Assembly (NCBI GenBank): GCA_965368585.1
Contig: CBDUNM010000193.1
Location: forward strand, 1 to 8,932
Direction of reading: 5' to 3'
Source: JARRQB01 sp965368585
GTDB taxonomy: Bacteria; Pseudomonadota; Gammaproteobacteria; Chromatiales; Chromatiaceae
Length of the DNA stretch: 8,932 nucleotides
Part shown: positions 1-7,395 of the stretch, one piece after another
Layout: every line of letters begins with the position of its first letter
Numbering within the stretch: the first letter of the stretch is position 1
Position numbers and translations under genes: made by a program
Notes under the pieces: generated by a model
What the model was told of the DNA's origin: nothing
Seen by the model: the letters and a program-made list of their open reading frames with translations, nothing else
Database searches by the model: none

Positions 1-877
1 GGTTAGGGAATTGCGAGCGTACGGTCACCGTACCGGTTGTCTCATCCACGATGGCGTCATCCAGTTCCAGCTTCCCAACCTGGTCATAGAGACTCCCGTC
101 ATCCTTGATCAGTCGTACCACGGGACTGCCATTCTCCAGTTTGACCTTGCCTTGTTCGAACTGCTGGCGAATACGCAGGAATTCAGTGGCCGATTGCGTT
201 GCATCCAGGTACACAGGATCCAGCTGTTGCACGGTGGCGAGTGCGTTAGTCTGATTGGCAGTGACCAGTGCACCCTCGCTCACACTGGAGCGCCCAATGC
301 GGCCATTGATGGGTGAGGTGACATTGGCGTAAGACAGGGACAGCCTGGCAGACTCGAGGTTGGCTTCGGCAGAGTCGACCGCCGAGATCGACTGTTTGTA
401 GGCAGCTTCGGCTTCTTCAGCGCTCTCCTTACTCACCGCCTCGATAGCGACCAGTTCGCGATAACGCATCGCCTTGGCCCTGGCAGTGGCGACGGCCACC
501 TTTGCGCTGGAAAGCGTGGCTTCAGCATCTCTGACGGAAGTTTGTGAAGACGTCGGATCGATCTCATACAGTACTTGCCCTGCTTCGACTTCACTACCCT
601 CGGTAAACAGGCGCTTGCGAACAATGCCTCCCGCCTGAGGCCGTATTTCGGCGGTGACAGCGGCCACCACGCGTCCGGTCAGCTCGGATGAAACAGGTAC
701 CTGGCTGCTCTCGACGGTGTACGCCACGACCTCCACCGGTGCTGCTTTATTAGGTGCCGGTGCTGACTCTTGATCGCAGGCAGCAAGCGTCAACGCCAGT
801 GCTGCCACCATGATTGTGTTTGGTAATACGCTGACTGGACGTAGGCACACATGGGAGGTGCCGGGTGTTTTTCGCAT
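1..877 (-). CDS. RND efflux periplasmic adaptor (membrane fusion protein), 3' end outside window
   Basis: This is the periplasmic adaptor of a tripartite RND multidrug efflux pump, AcrA/MexA type, linking the inner-membrane transporter to the outer-membrane channel. The visible part is 292 codons with no stop; family members have about 380-400 residues, so roughly a quarter is missing. Residues 1-34 form a lipoprotein signal with lipobox LAAC (Cys34). Biotinyl/lipoyl-like halves lie around residues 66-108 (motif EIRPQAGGIVRKRLF) and 183-215 (VTSPINGRIGRSSVSEGALV), with an alpha-hairpin between them (about 112-180). The visible end has VDETTGTVTVRSQFPN, matching the AcrA/MexA beta-barrel region. 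I chose ATG 877, which is preceded by the weak SD-like AGAGAAAG. An in-frame ATG at 922, 12 bp after the marR stop, is possible but would put a long extension before the signal. It lies 57 bp downstream of the MarR gene on the same strand, so they probably form one operon. The RND transporter is expected beyond the left edge. Confidence 0.93.
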   Translation of the reverse strand, partial: MRKTPGTSHVCLRPVSVLPNTIMVAALALTLAACDQESAPAPNKAAPVEVVAYTVESSQVPVSSELTGRVVAAVTAEIRPQAGGIVRKRLFTEGSEVEAGQVLYEIDPTSSQTSVRDAEATLSSAKVAVATARAKAMRYRELVAIEAVSKESAEEAEAAYKQSISAVDSAEANLESARLSLSYANVTSPINGRIGRSSVSEGALVTANQTNALATVQQLDPVYLDATQSATEFLRIRQQFEQGKVKLENGSPVVRLIKDDGSLYDQVGKLELDDAIVDETTGTVTVRSQFPN

Positions 878-934
878 GATGTCTTTCTCTGTGTGCGTGG
901 ACGATGATTCAGATTGCAGCATGGGGTTTGCTAT

Positions 935-1426
935 TCACGCTTTCCGCCGGCGTCTGATTGACGCTACAGTGTCTTTATCCAGACACTCTTCGCCCGGTGT
1001 TGAACCACCAAATGCGTTTCGTAGTTGCAAGGAAAACGCGGCGAAACGGGCGGCGTTTTCATCACCGATTACTTCGGTGATCTCACGGTCGATCTCTTGC
1101 CATTCCTGGTGAATTTGCTCTAGCAGACTGCTTCCGTGTCGGGTGAGCTTGAGCACATTGCTGCGCTGCTCCTGTACGTCGACATGCCTCTCGATAAGAC
1201 CCGCTGCCACCAAGCGAGATGTCATGGTGCTCATGCTGGCGCCAGTCAAACCAAATTCGCGAGCCAATTGCACTTGCGATGCCTGTCCCATCCTTCCGAG
1301 AGCATCGAGAATACGGGCCTGTCGAGGATGAATGCCGAGGGGCGCCAGCCGGATACGCAAGCGCTCTTCGAGAAGATGCGCGAAGTGGAGATGCAAATGA
1401 AAATTGTACTTTTTTTCGGAAAGCAT
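935..1426 (-). CDS. MarR-family transcriptional regulator
   Basis: A 163-residue winged-helix repressor of the MarR/SlyA family, expected to act as a dimer on palindromic DNA and to be released by small phenolic or drug-like ligands. The helix-turn-helix spans about residues 49-80 (SQVQLAREFGLTGASMSTMTSRLVAAGLIER). The wing follows with the family pattern D-x-x-x-Q-R-S-x-x-L-x-L-T-x-x-G (residues 83-98). N- and C-terminal helices would form the dimer interface. It is slightly longer than the usual 140-150 residues because of a basic C-terminal tail. The frame stays open upstream to 1615, but that extension runs through the AT-rich promoter and has no family similarity, so ATG 1426 is preferred; its SD is poor. 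It is first in an operon with the efflux adaptor, and a palindrome overlaps its promoter, so it probably represses itself and the pump. Confidence 0.92.
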   Translation of the reverse strand: MLSEKKYNFHLHLHFAHLLEERLRIRLAPLGIHPRQARILDALGRMGQASQVQLAREFGLTGASMSTMTSRLVAAGLIERHVDVQEQRSNVLKLTRHGSSLLEQIHQEWQEIDREITEVIGDENAARFAAFSLQLRNAFGGSTPGEECLDKDTVASIRRRRKA

Positions 1427-1460
1427 AAAAAATATCGCAACTTTAGTTAGAATGCGAATA

Positions 1461-1474
1461 ATTAGTATACTAAT
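1461..1474. promoter_or_regulatory. candidate MarR/SlyA-type operator (14-bp perfect palindrome)
   Basis: ATTAGTATACTAAT is a perfect 14-bp palindrome covering the -10 box of the marR promoter. Its core TTAG-N4-CTAA has the form of the SlyA operator TTAGCAAGCTAA. The overlap with the polymerase site fits autorepression by the adjacent MarR protein. Binding itself is inferred. Confidence 0.65.
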
Positions 1475-1492
1475 ATAAGTTGACCGGTGCAA
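1464..1492 (-). promoter_or_regulatory. sigma70-type promoter of the marR-efflux operon
   Basis: Read on the minus strand, TTGCAC (1492-1487) and TATACT (1469-1464) are separated by exactly 17 bp. Each hexamer differs from consensus at two or fewer positions in a locally AT-rich stretch. Transcription would start near 1457 and leave a leader of about 30 nt before ATG 1426. The boxes are seen directly; promoter activity is inferred. Confidence 0.7.
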
Positions 1493-1539
1493 CTCGCAAC
1501 AAACAATTCGACCTCCTCTATTCGTTGAAAATTTGTGGG

Positions 1540-1763
1540 GTCTCCGGAAAATCTGTAGGCACTTTCCATCAGGTCTTTGACCAACCAACCCAGTACGCCT
1601 GGCGCAACAAGGCAAGAAAAGAGGGTCGGATAATGCCGGATCCTCCCAACACCCCTGAGGTCTGGAACTCTAAGGACAAATTCAACGCGGCACTGGAAAC
1701 CGCCGGCTTGAGTGAAGCCGAGGTGGCAGAGTACTGCCGATCCCAGGGTATCCATACCAGAAA
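1540..1763 (+). pseudogene. IS3-type transposase OrfA fragment
   Basis: The translation contains AWRNKARKEGRIMPD followed by TPEVWNSKDKFNAALETAGL and SEAEVAEYCRSQGI. These are the middle and latter parts of a common OrfA (helix-turn-helix subunit) of IS3-family elements. The first helix region is weakly conserved and the only upstream start is a TTG at 1480 with no good SD. Family resemblance stops at about 1760, just before the terminal repeat of another element at 1764. The expected continuation (YPEQ-type motif) and the OrfB partner are absent. I read it as an older IS relic truncated by a later insertion. Confidence 0.65.
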
Positions 1764-1788
1764 TGGACCCCGGAAGTCGGACAGTGTC
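1764..1788. repeat. probable terminal inverted repeat of an IS3-family remnant
   Basis: The sequence beginning TGGACCCCGGAAGTCGGACA lies 24 bp outside the stop of the minus-strand OrfB fragment. It begins with TG and has the TG-A-CCCC...GGACA layout usual for IS3-family ends. Similarity to the plus-strand OrfA fragment ends just outside it. The matching left end could not be found in the window, so the assignment rests on position and form. Confidence 0.55.
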
Positions 1789-1811
1789 CTAAGTGAAATC
1801 TTCGTTGGGTT

Positions 1812-2190
1812 TCAGGCTGCCAATTCGCAGTTTGCCTGATCATAGTACACCGCATCCGGGGTGCGTTGACCTAGTGCGCTGCGACGGCGCCGGGTATTGT
1901 GAAACATGAAGTACCGCGTCAGCCCCGCACGGATCTCGGTTGGCGTTTCGTAGGCACGCAAGTACACGTCTTCGTACTTGACGCTGCGCCACAGACGTTC
2001 AACGAACACGTTGTCCACCCAGCGGCTCTTGCCGTCCATGCTGATGGCGATCCCATGGGCCTTGAGAACGTCGGTGAACGCCGCGGAGGTGAACTGAGAC
2101 CCTTGATCGGTGTTGAAGATTTCCGGTGCACCAAAGTGCTGTAGAGCCTCTTCCTGGGCCGCGATGCAGAAATCCGTGTCTAAGGTGTTT
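1812..2190 (-). pseudogene. IS3-family transposase OrfB, C-terminal half
   Basis: This is the catalytic integrase-core (DDE) portion of an IS3-family OrfB. The motif NTDQGSQFTS carries the second Asp, and VDNVFVERLWRSVKYE carries the Glu; exactly 35 residues separate them, the DD(35)E spacing. It continues through RYFMFHNTRRRRSALGQRTPDAVYYDQ to a TGA at 1812-1814. The first catalytic Asp and about 150 N-terminal residues are missing. Resemblance begins near 2190 (NTLDTDFCIAAQEEAL), although the frame stays open to an ATG at 2270. The element is therefore inactive. It is followed by a probable IS end at 1764-1788. Confidence 0.85.
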
Positions 2191-2302
2191 GTCCCCAGGG
2201 GTAGGGTTGAATTCACGTAATTGATGGAGTTCAGGGAGTGGTTCACGGGGGTAGAGAGTTCCATTGACACGTTGTGTTGGAAGTTCTAGCCTGACTCAAC
2301 AG

Positions 2303-2351
2303 CGCTGATTTGAGTTCAGCTTGCGGGCGCTTAATAAATGCAGCTAAAGCG
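2303..2351. repeat. imperfect direct repeat, copy 1
   Basis: Copy 1 contains CTTGCGGGCG (2320-2329), a 10-nt spacer and GCAGCTAAAGCG (2340-2351). It is preceded by CGCTGATTTGAGTTCAG. The two blocks recur exactly 113 bp downstream while the 10-nt spacer differs. Confidence 0.7.
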
Positions 2352-2414
2352 ATGCTACGGAACCTGCTCTGGCGCACGCTGAGTGGGTTTTTTCATGCCC
2401 GGAATCTGGGTGAC

Positions 2415-2464
2415 CGCCGATTTAAGTACCAACTTGCGGGCGGGATGCACGTGCAGCTAAAGCG
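2415..2464. repeat. imperfect direct repeat, copy 2
   Basis: Copy 2 contains CTTGCGGGCG (2433-2442), a different 10-nt spacer and GCAGCTAAAGCG (2453-2464). Its upstream arm CGCCGATTTAAGTACCA resembles that of copy 1 with a few substitutions and one extra base. Function unknown; recombination-site remnants or a duplicated leader are both possible. Confidence 0.7.
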
Positions 2465-2537
2465 GCAGCATGAGGCCCCTCTATCTCCGGGCCGGCGCTT
2501 GCCGGTCGATGTCATTTTGGCGAATTGGAGAAACACG

Positions 2538-3229
2538 ATGTCGAATTCGGAGCCAATCGAACTGCGGATCGAGGTAGACCCGTGGGCCAATAGAACTGCG
2601 GAGCAGCCCACTTCGCCCGGTGATCTGCGCTCGGCGTGCGCCTATGAACTACATCTTGGGGTTGATTCCCTGCCAGAGGCTGCCTGCTTCCGGCGCACCG
2701 GTATGCATGATGAATTGTGGACCGCGATCATCGATAACTGCCGGGTCAGTCGTAACTCAGTCCCGAGTATTCCTGAATACCTAGACGAGCTTCATCTGGC
2801 CGCCCGTGCTCCGCGGGGGGTGATCCCAAAGATGCCGCCGTCCGTCTTCTGAAACACCTGGCTAGATCACGTACCGGGTCTGGTTGGCCGTTCCAGTGGT
2901 AGGCGAGGGAGCTGCTTGACGAGGAGACCTACATACAGGCCGTCGCGGAGGTCAAGGCAGGTCTGCAGCATTACAAGGACGTGGCCCGCAAACAGGAGGC
3001 CCCGATCGTGAAGGCTGCACGCAAACCGGGTCTCGCACCGCAGCCAAGTGGTGCCTCATCGACCGCCTGGCAGGCGAATTGCCCAGGAACTCAACACTTC
3101 TTGATGATCAGCAGCGAGTCCAACCCTTTCGGGTGTGGCTACTGTCGTCGCAAGGGAGGTGTGGAGGTACTCGAAACCTTCAAACACGAACGTACCTGCA
3201 AGTCGATGCCGGGGGAAAGTAGGTCATGA
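2538..3229 (+). pseudogene. frameshifted gene for a protein with a C-terminal zinc-finger-like motif
   Basis: I do not recognise the family. A good start exists: GGAG (2527-2530) lies 7 nt before ATG 2538. The first frame runs to TGA 2852 (104 residues). Coding character switches to the -1 frame at the G tract 2815-2820: one extra G would join ...LAARAPRG to GDPKDAAVRLLKHLARSR. That frame is broken once more by TAG at 2900-2902, where CAG would give WPFQWQARELLDEETY. It then continues through LLDEETYIQAVAEVKAGLQ to TGA 3227-3229. Near the C-terminus, CGYC...FKHERTC (3134-3199) gives a C-x2-C-x13-H-x3-C pattern typical of a small zinc site. The reconstructed product would be about 230 residues. 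The 3' end overlaps the next start by ATGA, implying a former operon. Two independent lesions make a decayed gene likelier than programmed frameshifting. Confidence 0.6.
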
Positions 3230-3603
3230 TCAGTCGGAGAGCCTTTCTGTTGGGTGTCGGAGGGCTTGTGGCATCTGCCACGTCTGGCCTGATTCTGCCG
3301 GGCTGGCTAGTGAGAGCCGAGCGCTACGTGGAGAACGCGAGGGCGCCATATTTGGCGCATCCGTTGGAGTTCATCGAGACACTCAGCTGCGGTGCCTCCG
3401 TCACCGGCGTTGGGCAGGCAACGGCCCTGCTCACGCGCCTCTTTCCGCCACTTGTAGACAGTCGCTTCCGAGATCCCCTCTTGCTGGGCGACCTCACGGA
3501 CCGGGAGATTACGCGGTGGCAACAGCTTGGCCACCGCGGCCTCTCGACGGTCATCAGAATAACGGGGCATCACACACTCCGTCCGTCCCCAAAAGAGGTT
3601 TAA
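3226..3603 (+). pseudogene. twin-arginine signal protein, interrupted after about 55 codons
   Basis: ATG 3226 overlaps the preceding stop (ATGA), and a GGGGGAAAG stretch 7 nt upstream could serve as SD. The N-terminus MISRRAFLLGVGGLVASATS is a clear Tat signal: S-R-R-A-F-L followed by a hydrophobic core. The product was therefore an exported, possibly folded or cofactor-binding, periplasmic protein. Native-looking sequence (LPGWLVRAERYVENARAPYL) lasts to about 3390. From there to TAA 3603 the frame is the antisense of an IS3-type OrfA fragment, so the last ~70 codons are not original. A relic of the original C-terminus may persist at 3637-3774 in the same frame. Family not identified. Confidence 0.65.
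3391..3573 (-). pseudogene. IS3-family transposase OrfA, N-terminal fragment
   Basis: From ATG 3573 or 3570 the translation MPRYSDDRREAAVAKLLPP, then VREVAQQEGISEATVYKW and RKEAREQGRCLPN, matches the N-terminal helix-turn-helix of a common IS3-family OrfA. Resemblance fades after residue ~61, near 3391, although the frame remains open to 3307. It lies inside the Tat-signal gene on the opposite strand. The distal part of OrfA and all of OrfB are missing here. No confident terminal repeat was found between 3574 and 3660. Confidence 0.75.
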
Positions 3604-3636
3604 GATACGCGCTCAAGGGACACGACAGGTTGCCTG

Positions 3637-3774
3637 ACCCTGGGGGAGAGTCGGGCTGAACGGTTTTTCGACTATGGAGATGTTTCGTCTTACCCGCAAG
3701 GATTGCTGACGCTGCGTCGTGATTGGTCCGACGCGCTGGACCCAGCCGCGCCCGATGGGACCACAGAGGGTTGA
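3637..3774 (+). pseudogene. C-terminal relic of the interrupted exported protein
   Basis: After the IS fragment a short frame reads RAERFFDYGDVSSYPQGLL followed by TLRRDWSDALDPAAPDGTTEG and ends at TGA 3772-3774. It has no start codon of its own and is in the same register as the Tat-signal gene. It is most simply read as the surviving tail of that gene beyond the inserted or rearranged IS sequence. The link is inferred from position and frame only. The rest of the 3604-3827 interval contains only the small ORF listed next. Confidence 0.4.
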
Positions 3775-3821
3775 TGATGAAGAAATTGTTTTCGATAAGG
3801 CCCCGCCAGTCAGGGAGTTGA
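3774..3821 (+). other. 15-codon ORF in frame with and just upstream of the histidine kinase
   Basis: ATG 3774 follows an AGAGGG stretch, overlaps the preceding TGA, and encodes MMKKLFSIRPRQSGS before TGA 3819-3821. Only two sense codons separate that TGA from the kinase ATG at 3828, and both are in the same frame. It may be a translated leader coupled to the kinase, or the true kinase N-terminus cut off by a nonsense mutation. Confidence 0.4.
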
Positions 3822-5152
3822 GCTTTGATGATTCGATCAGAGTTTGCGATTACCCGCCTGGTGGTAGTCCCTTATTCCGCTTTGCTTGTTCTCTATTTCA
3901 TCTTGGTCGGGGGCGGTGCGTATTGGCTCTGGCACCAGGTTCGCGCAGTCGAAACCCGGTTGATGATCGAAGAGATGATGGCCGAGCTCGAACCGTTGGC
4001 GCAGCGGCTCCGCTCGGGCGACGCGCTCGCCGCCATGCGTGACAGCGAAGCCTGGCTGGTCACCGACGTCGAAAGACTCTTCGCGGGTATGCCAGCGTTA
4101 CGCAACGTGTCTGTGCGGGGAGTTCTGACCGGTTATCAGATGGAAGCCAATGTGGCGGGTGCTGTCTCCTCACGGGCAGTATCACCGTTGCCCGCGGATG
4201 ACCGACGCGCGACTGCTTTTCGGCCCGCGGACGAGCGCCTGCACGGTAGCGCCGAGGCACTGTTCGTGGTTCGTTTCGATATGACCGAGGCGGCGAGTTC
4301 CCCCGTTAGGCTGGATTTTGCGTTTGATCGTTCGATGCTGCTCGCCAGGGTCGATGAGGGCATGACAGCCATCAAGCAATCGATCTTGCTATTCGGGATT
4401 GTGGGCGCGTTGAGTATTCTCATCGCGTTGGTCATCACGGGTGTCGCCATGCGCACTACGCGAAGGCTGGAGAGCCATTTTCAGGATATCTATCAACGCG
4501 CCACGTTGACCGAAACGGCCGCGAAGCTCGTCCACGACCTGCGCAACCCACTGGCGGCCTTGCGCGCCAACGTCAAGGGCTTGCTGGTTTCGCCAGAGCA
4601 GACGCAGGAGATTGTAGGGGAGTTGGACCGGGACATCGTGACTCTGAACGAGAAACTGAGCGCTTTTCTCAATCTGACCCGGCAGCGTGACGAGGCCGTG
4701 GCCCCGGTCGATGTCGCCGAGCTGATCGCCGATGCGGTGCGACTGGCCGAACCGGCCTTGGCAAAGCAAGGACTCACCGTACAAACGGAGGTCGCGGCTG
4801 ATCTGCCCCGGCCGGACTGGCAAAAGTCCTCTATGCGTGACGCGCTTCTCAACCTCATCCTGAATGCCAGTCAGAGCGGGCAGCACGAGGGGAGTATCCG
4901 CGTTACGGCCCAGTACAAAGGAGGCGCAGTGGAAATCGCTGTCGAGGATCGGGGCGAGGGGATCGACAATGAACAGATGTCGCGCTTGTTCGATGCCTTC
5001 TACACGACCCGCGAAGACGGCAACGGTTTGGGGCTGGCGATCGTGCGGCGTATCGTCGCCCAGCATCAGGGTCTTGTCCGTGCCGAGAATCGCCAGGGCG
5101 GCGGTGCGAGATTCGTGCTCACCCTGCCACTGCAATCCAAGGAGACACCCCG

Positions 5153-6529
<1,377 letters not shown>

Positions 6530-6552
6530 CGACTGTCGATCACGACCCCGGT

Positions 6553-6577
6553 GACGTTCCGGAGGCCGGGGAACGTC
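6553..6577 (+). terminator. hairpin downstream of the response regulator, possible terminator
   Basis: GACGTTCC (6553-6560) pairs with GGAACGTC (6570-6577) around a 9-nt loop, 23 bp after the regulator stop. Only a weak T-rich tail follows (CCTTTGGGCTTATT), so termination efficiency is uncertain. Confidence 0.5.
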
Positions 6578-6716
6578 CTTTGGGCTTATTCCGGCCGGGA
6601 GTCCGCCTTTCGCGGGTCACCCGGGGATCGGAGTCGCTTTTCCCTTAGATACAGCTGTCTGCCGCATCAACACCGCCATCTTCAAGTCGACGAAAGTCGG
6701 GTAGTCGTGGAGGCAC

Positions 6717-6755
6717 CCGGCCAAGCTGGCCGGCTGTTGGTTTTTCGACCGGCCA
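6717..6755. promoter_or_regulatory. candidate upstream activating sequence for the NtrC-type regulator
   Basis: CCGGCCAAGCTGGCCGG (6717-6733) is a perfect 7-bp inverted repeat with a 3-nt spacer. A third half-site CCGGCCA follows at 6749-6755, itself inverted relative to the 6727-6733 copy. The centre lies about 120 bp upstream of the predicted sigma54 start, within the usual enhancer range. A related CCGGCCGG occurs at 6591-6598. Binding by the adjacent regulator is inferred. A short hairpin role is the alternative. Confidence 0.55.
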
Positions 6756-6818
6756 CTCTGACCGCAATGTGTACCCCGGCGGCCAATTAAAATCAATAAG
6801 AAACAGTTAGATAGGGTT

Positions 6819-6834
6819 TGGCACGTTGGTTGCC
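6819..6834 (+). promoter_or_regulatory. sigma54 (-24/-12) promoter of the hsp20 operon
   Basis: TGGCACGTTGGTTGCC matches the sigma54 consensus TGGCACG-N4-TTGC(A/T) at every defined position except the last base. The invariant GG (6820-6821) and GC (6832-6833) are separated by exactly 10 bp. Transcription would start near 6845, leaving a leader of about 58 nt before ATG 6903. The neighbouring sigma54 activator gene makes the assignment strong. Confidence 0.88.
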
Positions 6835-6883
6835 TCACATAGAGTGAGAACGGCATGGGCTGTCATGCGGCCCTGTTTACTGA

Positions 6884-6897
6884 TCCTAGAAGGAGGT
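6884..6897 (+). promoter_or_regulatory. strong hsp20 ribosome-binding site inside a small hairpin
   Basis: AAGGAGGTG (6890-6898) is a near-ideal Shine-Dalgarno sequence 5-8 nt before ATG 6903 and decides the start against the in-frame ATG at 6855. TCCT (6884-6887) can pair with AGGA (6891-6894) across a 3-nt loop, partly masking it. Confidence 0.55.
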
Positions 6898-6902
6898 GCG
6901 CC

Positions 6903-7346
6903 ATGTTCGGTTACTTGACCGGTTTCGATAGTGATTTCTTTGACCAGTTCGAGCGCCTGCGCCGCGAGATGGATGCGATGTTCGGTGACTCGGGTGGCCC
7001 GCTGGGTATCCGCTCGGTAGCGGCGGGGACCTATCCGGCGATCAACGTCGGCGCCTCGCCAAAGCAGGTCGATGTCTATGTGTTCGCCGCCGGAACAGAT
7101 CCGAAGAGCCTGGATATCTCGCTGCAGCAGAACCTGTTGACGGTGTCGGGCGAACGCAAGATCGCGCTGCCCGAAGGTGCGCAAGCGTACCGTCGCGAAC
7201 GCTTCGCCGGCAGCTTCAAACGCGTCATCACACTGCCTGACGACGTCGATCCCGACAAGGTCGACGCCACGTACAAGGACGGCGTGCTGCACATCACCGT
7301 CCAGCGCAAGGAAGAGCTGCAACCGCGCAAGATCGAGGTCAGGTGA
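6903..7346 (+). CDS. hsp20: small heat-shock protein, Hsp20 family (first of a tandem pair)
   Basis: A 147-residue ATP-independent holdase chaperone that would bind unfolding proteins in large oligomers in the cytoplasm. The N-terminal arm (1-40) has the usual FDQFERLRREMDAMF helix. The alpha-crystallin domain spans about 43-137, with PAINVGASPKQVDVYVFAAG, LDISLQQNLLTVSGER and the conserved YKDGVLHITVQRK (A-x-x-x-n-G-V-L signature). The C-terminal anchor is KIEVR, with the I-x-V motif at 144-146 used in oligomerisation. The start is fixed by AAGGAGGTG. It is the first gene after the sigma54 promoter and is followed 49 bp later by a second hsp20 on the same strand, so co-transcription is likely. 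Confidence 0.96.
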   Translation: MFGYLTGFDSDFFDQFERLRREMDAMFGDSGGPLGIRSVAAGTYPAINVGASPKQVDVYVFAAGTDPKSLDISLQQNLLTVSGERKIALPEGAQAYRRERFAGSFKRVITLPDDVDPDKVDATYKDGVLHITVQRKEELQPRKIEVR

Positions 7347-7395
7347 GACGCCTGGCTCGATCCATAAACCTGGTTTTTTTAGAGGAGATCCAACA

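Larger units (their letters stand above)
1764..2190 (-). mobile_element. truncated IS3-family insertion sequence
   Basis: One IS end (1764-1788) plus the distal half of orfB survive, about 430 bp of an expected 1.2-1.3 kb. The internal break near 2190 joins unrelated sequence. The missing orfA and proximal orfB could correspond to the OrfA fragment at 3391-3573, which has the same orientation and lies on the correct side, but this is unproven. Confidence 0.7.
2191..2537. other. gene-free stretch with hairpins and a pair of direct repeats
   Basis: No convincing gene is present; an open frame starts at 2310, but its first 76 codons have no recognisable motif. The stretch holds an imperfect hairpin at 2294-2315 (ACTCAA paired with TTGAGT around an AGCGCT centre), two ~50-bp direct repeats (listed separately) and a tight hairpin CCGGC-GCTT-GCCGG at 2492-2505. 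The last hairpin lies about 20 bp upstream of the SD of the next gene. The left part (2191-2300) may come from another mobile element, but I cannot assign it. Confidence 0.5.
6530..6902. promoter_or_regulatory. intergenic control region of the hsp20 operon
   Basis: The 373-bp gap between the regulator and hsp20 contains no gene. It holds in order a terminator-like hairpin, several GGCCGG dyads, an AT-rich stretch (6785-6818), a -24/-12 promoter and a short leader with a strong SD. The AT-rich stretch has AATCAA (6791-6796), one half of an IHF site; the other half is not clear. This order (enhancer, bendable AT-rich DNA, sigma54 promoter) is the classical layout for enhancer-binding proteins. 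Confidence 0.75.

Noticed and set aside
1427..1615. N-terminal extension of the MarR gene to a start at 1615
   Set aside because: It reads through the AT-rich promoter and palindrome, has no MarR similarity, and ATG 1426 gives a normal-length protein.
2310..2537. Upstream start at 2310 for the frameshifted gene
   Set aside because: The added residues run through the direct repeats and lack motifs; ATG 2538 has a well-placed GGAG.
3601..3650. Left terminal repeat pairing with the IS end at 1764
   Set aside because: Only GTGTCC and a few scattered bases match the repeat at 1764-1788, too little to call a pair.
4389..5135. Long minus-strand open frame opposite the histidine kinase
   Set aside because: It is a mirror of the kinase reading frame in GC-rich DNA; it shows no family motifs and no SD, while the kinase motifs on the plus strand are unambiguous.
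6724..6755. Hairpin TGGCCGG...CCGGCCA with internal T-run as an intrinsic terminator
   Set aside because: The T-run lies inside the loop rather than after the stem, and the position upstream of a sigma54 promoter suits a regulatory site better.
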